From: Euglena gracilis
Lineage: Eukaryota; Euglenida; Euglenophyceae; Euglenales
DNA: 64,000 nucleotides
Assembly (NCBI GenBank): GCA_039621445.1
Contig: CP154957.1
Location: 27,078,541-27,142,540 of the forward strand
Direction of reading: 5' to 3'
Shown: in pieces, positions 12,001 to 20,500 of the stretch
How positions within the stretch are numbered: position 1 is the first letter of the stretch
How the letters are laid out: every line of letters begins with the position of its first letter
The notes under the pieces: model-generated
The model's database searches: none
What the model saw: the letters and a program-made list of their open reading frames with translations, nothing else
What the model was told of the DNA's origin: nothing
Program-made: the position numbers and the translations under genes

Positions 12001-13827
12001 ATTTGAGTATTTTTGGGTGGGTTTGGGGGGGGGGGGGGGTGGGTGGATTGTAAACCCTCCCCCCCCCCCAATAATCCCTCGTACGACTCGGCGCCAACCC
12101 TCGTTTCGGGCGACCAGCCCTTTTTGTCAGAAAATATTTACGTGTGTTGTTTTTTTGTCAGAAAAAACATTACACATTTTCTGATAAATCTGTGGTATCA
12201 CATTTTTACAAGTGACTTACAGGGGGGATTTGGCTTCCGAATAAAGTGGAATGGAAAAAATTCGAAATCTTGCCAGAAAGACATTTCCGTGCCGTTTTGG
12301 CCGAGACCGCCCAATTTTTCCACATCATTCCATACAAATTTTCGGATATTCCCGCTTTTTTCGACGGAGTTGATTCAAGAAACGTGCTCCGGCTTTTGAT
12401 TGCCAGTTGCCTGTAATTTATTTTCTTCCTTTCAGATCACAGGCAACGCTTTCTTGTTCATCACTTGTTGATAAGCTTCAGATTTGGGTTTGAATTGTGT
12501 GGTGAGGCTTTCAATGAGTGGTGACATATTATTTTGCTTTTTTTTGACGCAGTCTGCCAAATTTTTCCAAACATTCTTCACAAAATCCTGCCAAATACTT
12601 CCGGACCTTAGGCCAAGACCACCAAAATTTCTGTCCCCAATTTTTTTTTTGGCATCAATATCCCCCTGTGATGAGTTCCAGGAGTATTTTTCACCATAAT
12701 CAGGCATGTGTGGCACAAATAGTCAGGTATCACATGTTTTTCTTGAACTTCACAGTAGCTCATTCTACCAAGCGAACGTCTGGTGGGAACTTGCTCGGGC
12801 ACCGCCGGCACCGGAGGCTGCACGCGGTGCAAGTCGGAGGTGTGGGGTGGGCAGTACTGCACTGAACGACTGCCGCACCCGCCCTACGCGGAGTGGATCC
12901 TGGCCATCTGTCTCTCCCTCTCACTGTTGACCTTCTGCGGGCCCCCGGTCCTCTACGCCCTCCACACAGGGTGTTGACCCTGGGTTGGATGGGCGGTGGG
13001 TAGAGGCACTGCTCCTCCCACACCCCACAATCGTTCTTGCACTCGCTGAAATCCCCCCACGCCTGTCCTCCCCCTTTGTTGCCGCAGGCTTGTCATCTGA
13101 CACTTTTTTTTTCATGCTATCACAATAAAGGGTGGTTTGACTTTCCTGTGCTGCAGTAGTTTGTTGATATTGACCATCTGTATGCGGGTGCCTTTCTTAT
13201 CCTATTTTTGGATCTGTTCCCCCCTCCCCAATTAATCTTTGGTCGACTTTTTGGATTGTTTTCCCACAGGAGGAGCCCAAACAAGCTCCAAAAGAAGGCA
13301 TTTTTTCTTCAAAATGAAAAAAAATTGGTCTCAAAAGTGTCAATATTCGAATAATACATGAAAATACATGAATACAATACATGAAAATGGGCAAGGAATT
13401 CAAAATGCCAACCCTTGGGGGCATTTGCACAGTGTTAGTGGGTGTCTATTTTTTGTTTCCCCCCTAAAATACCGGGAGAAGCCATATTTTTTTGGTTGGT
13501 TTTACCGCTTTAGATTATATATTTGAAATCAGCAGGGGGGGATTAGGAGGGCATTTGTGTTCCTTACTCAAAGGCAGCTTCTTCATCAGCAAGACCTTGA
13601 TGGAGACAGGACACCTCAGCCAGATGGGAGTCGCCCGGCCTCCCCTCCCCTGGGTTGGGGGTTGGGGGTCGTCCCTGCACCACCGGGAGACCCACCCACC
13701 GCGGCGTCGCCCGGTGGCGTACAGCAGCCTGCACTACTACAGCTCGGACGTCCTGGCGGGGGGCACCGCCCCCTTCGCCCGGGTGCAGCAGACCAACCCG
13801 GCCGTTCCCACGCGGCTCTACTTCTGA
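560..13827 (+). CDS. EGF-like type I membrane protein, multi-exon gene
   Basis: Pieces on one strand spell a secreted or surface protein. Proposed exons: 560-802; about 1534-1675; about 3884-4085; about 7213-7340; 7670-about 7785; 10764-about 10865; about 12773-12969; 13620-13827. The order is signal peptide, a tryptophan-rich extracellular region, at least four cysteine-rich EGF-like modules, one membrane helix and a short cytoplasmic tail. The start at 560 is chosen because the ATG begins a textbook signal peptide and the exon ends in phase 0 at a GT donor. Introns carry the foldback and CTTAGGCGGCC elements. Several inner borders are approximate: the 560-802 to 1534 junction does not keep phase, so a small exon is probably missing, and some ends have no clear GT. 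Family known in general (EGF receptors or adhesion proteins); the specific ligand or partner is unknown. Confidence 0.6.
803..1533. other. Intron 1 of the EGF gene
   Basis: Mostly AT-neutral DNA without clear repeats. Because exon 1 (phase 0) and exon 2 (needs phase 2) do not match, a short unseen exon is expected here or further upstream. Confidence 0.35.
1534..1675 (+). CDS. Exon 2 (approximate): Trp-rich extracellular segment
   Basis: The frame reads YPAFYWTLKVGQ, then an N-glycosylation site (NAT) and SSWWKGDSQWWLKAK, ending near a cysteine. GC-rich coding bias and lack of stops support an exon. The acceptor (CAG before 1534) and the donor near 1675 are guesses. The upstream exon phase does not fit directly. 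Confidence 0.45.
1935..2135. repeat. Tandem 18 bp repeats, left arm
   Basis: Successive units of GGGCCYAGCGATAAAAGTRCA type, with the complementary array at 3150-3350. Confidence 0.85.
3150..3350. repeat. Tandem 18 bp repeats, right arm (inverted)
   Basis: Reverse-complement array of the left-arm units: CTTTTAACGCTGGGCCCTG and variants. Confidence 0.85.
3884..4085 (+). CDS. Exon 3: EGF-like module
   Basis: The frame contains C-P-T-T-E-D-G-T-Q-C-G-G-H-G-Y-C, then G-V-C-R-C and C-D-D-C-D, an EGF-like spacing of cysteines with the G-x-C turn. The acceptor is CCCGCAG before 3884. The 3' end may use a GC donor (CCAG/GCTCCT near 4085), since no GT follows the domain closely. Confidence 0.6.
4159..7162. 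mobile_element. 3.0 kb element with CTTAGGCGGCC terminal inverted repeats
   Basis: The left end CTTAGGCGGCC-TAATTCGCACT-(T/G)AAGCTTTTTT matches the complement of the right end over about 32 bp. Subterminal regions are packed with short palindromes of the form TGCGCGCATTTGCGCAAATG, at 4840-4900, 5040-5350, 6320-6760 and 7095-7120. No transposase frame is seen, so it is nonautonomous or decayed. Flanking T-runs could be the target duplication. It lies between EGF exons 3 and 4. Confidence 0.75.
4840..5350. repeat. Cluster of GCGCAAATGCGC palindromes
   Basis: At least ten copies of GCGCAWWTGCGC-type perfect palindromes, each flanked by AACA/TGTT. They recur at 6320-6760. They could be subterminal binding sites for a transposase; that is inference. 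Confidence 0.7.
7213..7340 (+). CDS. Exon 4: EGF-like module
   Basis: The frame reads R-C-H-T-E-H-G-V-C then C-C-G, G-R-C-S-A-C-H-P-G-F-Y-G-R-D-C, a clear laminin/EGF-type turn (CxxGFYGxxC). The acceptor is AATTTAATCAG before 7213. The 3' end is uncertain. Confidence 0.6.
7670..7785 (+). CDS. Exon 5: half EGF-like module
   Basis: After a good acceptor (CACTTTCAG) the frame reads HTCLWLNGNGLCDSCD, then N-C-S-Q-P-V-L-C-D. Cysteine spacing matches the neighbouring modules. A stop lies at 7785-7787, so the donor must be before it; none is obvious. Confidence 0.5.
8571..10253. mobile_element. Second CTTAGGCGGCC element, internally deleted, with an extra internal end
   Basis: The left end starts at 8571 with CTTAGGCGGCC; right ends occur at 9619-9629 and again at 10243-10253. 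Flanks of the outer pair share ATGAT (TGATGAT before 8571, ATGATGG after 10253), supporting one insertion. Blocks at 8765-8865 and 9470-9590 match 6895-7000 and 7007-7110 of the 3 kb element, so this is a deletion derivative of the same family. A poly-C stretch fills 8926-9040. Confidence 0.65.
8868..9130. repeat. Poly-C tracts and CCCCGGGCAATTG repeats
   Basis: Long homopolymer C with a few interruptions, flanked by repeats of GGCAATTGACGCCCCC (also at 9320-9440). Confidence 0.9.
10764..10865 (+). CDS. Exon 6: EGF-like module
   Basis: After CCGCAAACAG the frame reads R-N-P-C-W-G-P-N-G-T-G-F-C-S-Q-C-K-P-Y-F-H-G-A-G-C, an EGF turn with the same C-x-x-C-K/H-P pattern as exon 4. The stop at 10866-10868 limits the exon. 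The donor is not clear. Confidence 0.55.
10870..12760. other. Intron between EGF exons 6 and 7
   Basis: It contains a degenerate direct duplication (11180-11380 and 11606-11745, sharing GAGACTGGCAC and TTGAGGGAATTCCAAAC) and a G-run/C-run hairpin at 12020-12070. No coding signal seen. Confidence 0.55.
12773..12969 (+). CDS. Exon 7: last cysteine module and transmembrane helix
   Basis: The frame reads G-T-C-S-G-T-A-G-T-G-G-C-T-R-C-K, then Y-A-E-W-I-L-A-I-C-L-S-L-S-L-L-T-F-C and G-P-P-V-L-Y-A-L-H: a hydrophobic helix of about 20 residues directly after the extracellular modules. It ends at CACACAGG/GTGTTG. This is the only membrane segment found, giving a type I topology. Confidence 0.65.
13620..13827 (+). 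CDS. Exon 8: cytoplasmic tail and stop
   Basis: After ACACCTCAG the frame runs in the phase left by exon 7 (phase 2) and encodes a short tail with tyrosines (YSSLHYYSSD) ending V-P-T-R-L-Y-F and a TGA at 13825-13827. The tyrosine-rich tail could bind adaptor proteins, but that is inference. Confidence 0.6.
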
Positions 13828-14602
13828 CTCCCTCTGGCCGCCCCAACGGCTTTGCCACCGCATCCAAACGCCTTCGCCACCTTGACGATCCCAGCCCGCT
13901 TGTTGCTGTGATGCCATGTGGGAGGGTTTCAGCCAAACTCCCCTGATCTGAATCACATTCTTCCAATAGTGGAGTGTTTTTTTTTTGACGTTGAGCTGAA
14001 AGTCATGCTGCTGGGATGGGATGGAGCATACCATGGATGGAGCAACCATGCCAACGGTCACTGATCACTGTGTGGCAGGGCAGAGGCGTAACTGTTCCCA
14101 GAATCCGTCCTGGATTTTCGCTGCTTTGTTCAAGGCAGTGTTTGTGGTGGGCAGTGATGATGACGACACTACAGTAATGTACCTGCCCAGCGTTCGATAT
14201 GGAGGGCGTCCGGCCTTAGGGGGAAGGCAGTGCCCCAACCCGCCCCAACCCTCCTTGAAAGGGGGGGGCTGGCTGGATAACCCAACCCCATTTGGCCTTG
14301 TGCCAAACCCCTGTCCAAGAGAATAAGAATATATAAATAACCCCTTCGGACTGCCCTTCTTCAGGCAAGTGTTCAGTGGAAAGGGGTCAAGCAACAAGTC
14401 CTGAAAATGCGAAGCATGAAAGGACCTCTCCCCCCATTTCTGTGCCACCTTCACACAGCGACCTCACTGTGCCGTTGCCATGGCTGCGGCTTTGGGGAGG
14501 ACCCTGACCACTCCCGGGCTGGCACCTCTCTTGGAGAAACACTGATTGTAGGTGTTGTTGGAAGACCTGTGCCAAACCTCCTCCTCCTGGCTCACCGAGA
14601 GT
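13828..14602. other. Region between the EGF gene and the first repeat
   Basis: No supported gene. It should hold the 3' UTR of the EGF gene; I see no certain polyadenylation signal or promoter. Confidence 0.4.
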
Positions 14603-15013
14603 TAGTAACCCCCCCCCCAAATATAAAGCCCCTGGCTTCATATTTGGACGGATTTCAAGACCCTCAGGGGGGCCTTTATATTTGGGGGAAAATCAAACTT
14701 TTTGGGAGGCCTCTATGACCTTCGGCGGCTTTCAATGGTTGCCAAATACCAATTTTTATGCTAAATTTTCATTGTGTACTACCTATTTACCCAAAAAATG
14801 TTCAATTATTGTCCAAAATGGTGCATTTCTGGCGAAAAAAAATGTTGTATCCACCCAAAATTTTTCAACTTTTTTTGAATGGCACCATCGTCCGGCTCCA
14901 CATCAGGGGGGGGGGGCTTTGTATTTGGGCGGCAAAACCAAACCCCCTGGGTGGACATCATATTTGGGGGGGGGCTTTACATTTGGGGGGGCTTTATATT
15001 TGGGGGGTTTACC
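14603..15013. mobile_element. GTAAACCCCCC-ended nonautonomous element, copy 1
   Basis: Both ends carry (G)GTAAMCCCCCCAAATATAAAG in inverted orientation, and similar words recur inside. A second copy lies at 42865-43283, with the middle in the opposite orientation. No open frame. Confidence 0.7.
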
Positions 15014-15065
15014 TGTGTGAAAGTGTGTGTGTAGGTGCGCGTGTGTGGGCTCATTCTCTCTCGCT

Positions 15066-15072
15066 CTGTGTG

Positions 15073-15164
<92 letters not shown>

Positions 15165-15173
15165 TGTGTTTGT
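15066..15173. repeat. (TG)n/(TGCG)n microsatellite
   Basis: Uninterrupted dinucleotide then tetranucleotide TGCG repeats. Confidence 0.95.
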
Positions 15174-15602
15174 GTGGGGTAGGCTGGGGTAGGCCAGTAG
15201 GTGTGTGTTTGTGCAATGCATGTGCAAGTGTGTGTACTAACCCCAAATATTGCTGGCCAGAATATGCCTTTTTAAAGTACAGGTACGCTGATAGCTGTCT
15301 GTTGCCTTTGGCGGCGGTATTTGGATGTTGGGAAATTTTTGCGCATCTAGTGGACTGCCGCCTAGCAGGTGTGGTCGGCGCCTTTTTTTTTTTGGACTCG
15401 ATGCTCCAGTAGAAGCGGCCCCCCGTTTCTACTGGGGGGGTTCACCAAGTTGTTTGCAGTCGAGCAACTTGGCAGGGGGGAGGGGTGCAGAATACCTTTG
15501 GACCCCTCTCCATTGTGCCCAGGTTGTTAACAGCCCTTTAAAAGTTCAGCAATGATGAACTTTTTTGTGAGCTTTTTATGGCAGAAGTTACAGACATGCG
15601 AC

Positions 15603-16075
15603 CAGGGAATTTCTTAAGCGGGAGGGTACCCTATCCCCCCGGGGGGGGGGGTTCCAGCCAGCCAGCAGCTCAAATCCAGCCAGCAGCCCAAATTCGGGCT
15701 GGGAGCCCCTCCCCCCCGGTGGTCAAGTGAAATAAAGTCGGGTCCAGCCCGGCCGGAGGCCGGGCCAGCCGGCCGCTGGCTGGCCAGCCAACTGGGCTTC
15801 CCAGCTGACCTATCCCTGCATTTTTTCCCCTCATCACAGCTTGCTCCATCACAGCCCCCCAGCCTTGATCTAGCTACATCCATCAAAATGTTGAAAACGG
15901 CAAAAATGGTGTGGAATTTTTTGGTTTTCATCGACCCAGCCCCCTCCAGCCCCGGACCTCCCCCCCCATCCCCCCTGGGGGGGGTCCAGCCAGCAGCTCA
16001 TTTCCAGCCTGCAGCCTTTTTGCCAGCGGGGGGGTGGACCCCCCCCCCCCCCCGGGGTGCTTAAGAAATTCCCTG
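15603..16075. mobile_element. hAT-like nonautonomous element, 473 bp, exact 8 bp duplication
   Basis: Ends CAGGGAATTTCTTAAGC and its exact complement (17 bp). Flanked on both sides by CATGCGAC (15595-15602, 16076-16083). hAT elements make 8 bp duplications and often begin CAG. The interior has CCAGCCAGCAGC-type words and G-run/C-run hairpins. Related copies are at 29860-30337 and 61866-62619. Confidence 0.85.
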
Positions 16076-16228
16076 CATGCGACGTTTTACTAACTAACTT
16101 ACAGACTGAACTAACTTACAGACTGCGCTGACTGACTATCAGGCTGACTGACGGACGGGCTGACTGACGGACTTATTCACTTTTTTGCTTTCTTGTTTAA
16201 TTATTTAATGAATTATACTGATTTAATT

Positions 16229-16229
16229 C

Positions 16230-16305
<76 letters not shown>

Positions 16306-16306
16306 T

Positions 16307-16360
<54 letters not shown>
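16229..16360. repeat. (CAGA)n microsatellite
   Basis: About 32 tandem CAGA units with one CTGA interruption. Confidence 0.95.
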
Positions 16361-16371
16361 GCCGGTGTCTA

Positions 16372-16720
16372 ATGCAAGCCCCTCTTCATAGGAAAACCAC
16401 GGAGATGTTCAGACAGCCATTCACCAAGAATGCAGCAAGTTTCGGTTGTAATTTAACCTCAAAGAAGCATACTTTCCCTGAAGCTCAGACAAGACAGCTT
16501 CACTTCAGAAACTTTTTGGGGCCTTTTCTTCAAAAGCATCTAAATTCACAAAGAATGTTGGACTGCAATATAGCAGGTTCCAGTGCAAGCGTCACAAGGG
16601 CACCCCTCTACAGCTTTGTGGTGGAGGCCCCCACTGCCGAGGGCATCACTGCTTGTGATGCATCCAACGCACGGGTTCGTGCGTGCGTATGCACGTGGAC
16701 ATGTGTGCCGAGCAATTAGT
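16372..16720 (+). other. Possible 5' exon region of the KCTD9-like gene
   Basis: An open frame here has coding-like composition in 16580-16670 (APLYSFVVEAPTAEG) followed by a possible GT donor. KCTD9 proteins have an N-terminal domain before the BTB, so a first exon is expected here or upstream. I cannot fix a start. Confidence 0.25.
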
Positions 16721-16777
16721 GATGGTTGGGTGGACAGCGTGGAGGCATAGGGAACGTTGCCAGCCCAGGGATTGCAG

Positions 16778-17541
16778 CTGGTGGCACTTAACGCTGGCGG
16801 CACCCTGTACACGACGCTGAAGGAAACACTCCAAGCCGAGCCACACTCCGTTTTGGCTCAGCTGGTGTCAGGGAAGGCACGCGACTGCCTGCTGGATCCG
16901 GAAGGACGCCTCTTCCTCGACGTGGATGGAGAGGTGTGATAGAAAATTGCAATGGCATCGCTTTTTGTGGAACCCCTTTTCCAACAGCTGCATGGTGCAA
17001 GGGGCATTACCCTTCCTCCCCAAACAAGAAAGTGCTTCCAAAGTCGAAAGTTTAGAGTTTCCACCTGAAAGCAGTGCTGCTCTCCCTCCCGCTGAACATC
17101 CTGATCTCCCTCCCACCGGTCCCCACTTTTTTTTTGTACTTGCATGAGCACCTTTCAATTACAGTTGTCCCATTGTCAGGGGACAGGTCAGAACAACGTC
17201 TCCAGGGTGCCTGGGTGCAGGTTGCAGTTCAGTGGTGCATGTGATGCCCCCGACCCCAGCCAGAGGTAGCAAGTGCCCCATGGGGATCTGAGACTTTCTG
17301 CCCCTTTCCGCCCCTTGTTGCACAGCCACCCCCTCACCAGAGGGTTCACCCTACCCGCTCCGGTCGGGGGATGCAGGAGCCGATCGTCGGACAACGCCAC
17401 CCCCCCACCCCACAGGCGTTCAAGTACGTCCTGATCTGGCTGCGGCACTTCCAGCTGGTGCCCCTGCCGGCGGAGATGGCGGCCCGCCTGCTGCTGGTGG
17501 CGCAGCAGCTGCAGCTGGACGTCCTCGCCCAGCATGCATCG
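16778..17541 (+). CDS. BTB/T1 domain exons of the KCTD9-like gene
   Basis: Exon 16778-16933 gives LVALNAGGTLYTTLKETL...SVLAQL...LLDPEGRLFLDVDGE. It joins in phase 0 to 17416, AFKYVLIWLRHFQLVPLP, then an alanine/leucine helix. This matches the KCTD signature: L-N-V-G-G, T-x-x-T-L, S-x-L-A, F-L-I-D-R, then Y-F-x-x-I-L-x-Y-L-R. The 3' border of the second exon lies between 17520 (a weak GT) and about 17541. Confidence 0.8.
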
Positions 17542-20500
17542 CCCCCAGGGATTTGGTTTCCGAACCCGGGGGGGGGGGGAGTGGTGACAGCCAGGGGGCC
17601 AAGGGGCGGGGCCGGGGTGGCTCGGAACGGGTTGGGCCTTTAGGCAAGGATTCCCCCCTGACAACCCAATCAAACCCTGTGACTTGGGTTGTGGGTGGGG
17701 GGACCAACACTTGTGGTCCAAGAAAAAAGCAAGCCCTGCTCGCACCGCACCTCGGCGCTGAGCCTCAGCCAGGAGGCGTTCCAGCGCCGCCACGCTTTCA
17801 CTGCGGAGACTGGGGCCCCGCTGGTCCTTTTCGGGGCCGACTTGCAGAACCTCAGCCTGCGGGTGTGCCCGGCACGGGGCACAAAGCTGTCTTCTTTCTC
17901 TTTCCATTTCCCTTGCTTCCAGTCTATTTCTATATTTTTTCCAGTAGGGGTTCCGTTTTGTCAAAGCTTTTTTTTTGCCTCCATTTGTCCCTCTTCTCCA
18001 CATCTTTTAACCCATGTTGCATGTGCTAAAATTGGCAATTTTTAGGACAATATGCCCATTGACAAAAATCCGGGTTTTTTGGACCCTCCCACAGGAATGC
18101 CTTTTTCAGCAAAAAAAAGTTTTTCGCTCCCAAAATTTCACCCTTCAAACACAAGATCCCATGGGGATTTCCAGCAATGGACACAAGAAGAATACCCGGG
18201 GTCTTATTTTTTAAGTGTTTTTTTTATGAGGGTAAAAACTGTCTGTGTGTGTTTGTGGCGGTTCGTGTGGTATACGAGGTGCATTGCCGTGCTGGGTGTG
18301 GTCTGACCTCTTCCTGATGGGCTCTTCTATTTTGCTGTCACCGCAGGGGTACAATCTCAAGGGGGCCAGCCTGGTGTCCTGCAACTTGTCGCAATCCGTG
18401 CTGGCGGGGGCCAACCTGTCCAATGCGAACCTCACCACGGCCAACCTGACGGATTGCATCCTGAGGTCTGGCCACCCCCAGTTCCACTTCTTGCCCTCCT
18501 TCCTTCAGATGGCCCATGGCACTGCACAGCAGAAAACTAATGCGGAAAACCTTTAGATAAGCACTGAGAAATATCCAATTGAGGAGTTGAAACTGTCGAG
18601 AATTGATTGCTGAATCCCCAGGGCAAAATTTGAGGACGACGAGGCAGATGGCACCCCACTGCGATTCGTTCCACCTTTCGTCTGGCATGGTTGCATGGCT
18701 GAGGGGATTACATTCTTAAAGGATCCCGAATGCTCTACTAATGAAAGTATGTTCCTGTGAGAATATTCTGCCAAATCCCATTCTGACACACCCATCTCAT
18801 CCCCCCCCCCCCCCCGATAGTTGCCACCCCTCACCCAACTTGTCAGTGGGCCGAAAATGGCTTCTCAAGGGATTTTTTTGGGGAATGATGAACCTTGTAT
18901 CTCCTCTGGCACGAAGCACGAAGCACTGGAGGAGAAGAATTGACCTGTTTGGGAGAAGGGGTTGTTGTCAATCTCGGAACCAGGGGTTATTTTAGTCTTG
19001 GACCCCCTCCCCCGGGGGGAGGGGGGTAGGGTGGGTGGGTCCCTTGGACCCCCCTCCCCCCCTGGGGGGGGTGGGGGTAGGGGCTGGTGGGTATATCTTT
19101 TCCGGCGCTGAAGGCGCCGAAATTTTTTGAAAAGGTGCTATTTTTAGCATTTTTGGCCATTTCCGGGCAAAAGTGGGTGGGTCCCCCGGGACCCCCCCCC
19201 CCTCCCCCGGGGGGGCCCACCCCAGGGGGTGGGAGGGTGCCGACCTCCGCCCCCCCCCCCCCCCCACTGGTCTTACCCCCCCCCCTATGTCCAACGACCC
19301 CCCTATGTCCAATGACCCCCCCCCCCCGGTCAGAGGACACCTTTTCGGAGGTTTGACCAAATTTTTGGTCCCGGCGTGAAGCGCCGGGACGAAAAATTTT
19401 GCCCAAAAATTGGCCAAAAATTTGGCCAAAGTGCCATTTTTGACACTTTTTTGGACAAAAATTTGTCAAAATTGCCCAAAATTTTCGGCGCAAAGCGCCG
19501 GAAGGGAAAATTTGGGCATTTTTGGGTGGGTAGGGACCCGGGTACCCACCAACTTTCTTTTGACCCCATGTCCGACCACCCCCCCGGTCAGAGGACACCT
19601 TTTTGGTCACTACCCTATGTCCAACGACCCCCCCCCCCCCGGTCAGAGGACAGAGGTTACCGGTCATTGGACATAGGGGGGGGGGTAAAAAAAAACCCCT
19701 GCTCGGAACTGCCCCCCAACATTTTTCAACCTTGTGCTGCCCGCTTGTCATGCACACATCTCGACATCGTTCTGGCATTTGGATAACGTTTGCAATTCAG
19801 AGCAACAGCCAGGGCGCGAGAGCAAAAGTTGGCAGTGACAGGATTACATCTTTGCGAAGGGCAGGAACACCATCAGGGGGGGGGGGAATGTGCTGCGCAT
19901 TTTTCCGCATTTTTGCGCATTTTTTGCGCATTTTTGTCAATTTTTCAAAAATGCGCATTTTTGCGCATTTTTTGCACATTTTTTGCACATTCCCCCCCCC
20001 CATTTTTGCACATTTTCCATTTTTTTTTGCGCATTTTTTTGCGCATTTTTGCCCAATTTTGCACATTTTGCCATTTTTGCACATTTTCCACCCAAATCAC
20101 ATGCTCACCGAATTTTGCCCACATTCAACTGACCCATTTCTGTAACCAACGAACCCATTTTCGCACTTTTTTTTTCACCGAAGGGACCCGCCTCAAGAGA
20201 AAACCCTTGGGTGATGAGGTGTGGGTACTCATCCAATGACGATGAGGACACTGGGGGTTTCAGAGACCCCACATTGACACGTAACCAAGGCGGGAATCCC
20301 ACTCCCCTGGTCACAAGTAAGGGGCACCTTGGCTGACATTGTTGGATATGGTGAACGGAGAGTGACGCCTTGGTCAAGCATTTTTTGGCCAAAATGCCTT
20401 CATTTCAGCTCTTTTTGGTGATTTTGGTTTAATTTTGGGTTTATTGTTGGAAATTTTTCTAAGTCCTTTTTCCCTTAGGAATGTCACAAACTCAGCGCAT

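Noticed and set aside
13564-14061. Long minus-strand frame opposite the last EGF-gene exon
   Set aside because: Shadow of the GC-rich plus-strand exon; the plus frame continues the membrane protein and ends at a sensible stop.
19885-20130. Frame rich in FAHFFAHFLRIF, membrane-like
   Set aside because: Low-complexity GCGCATTTTT repeat; no exon borders.
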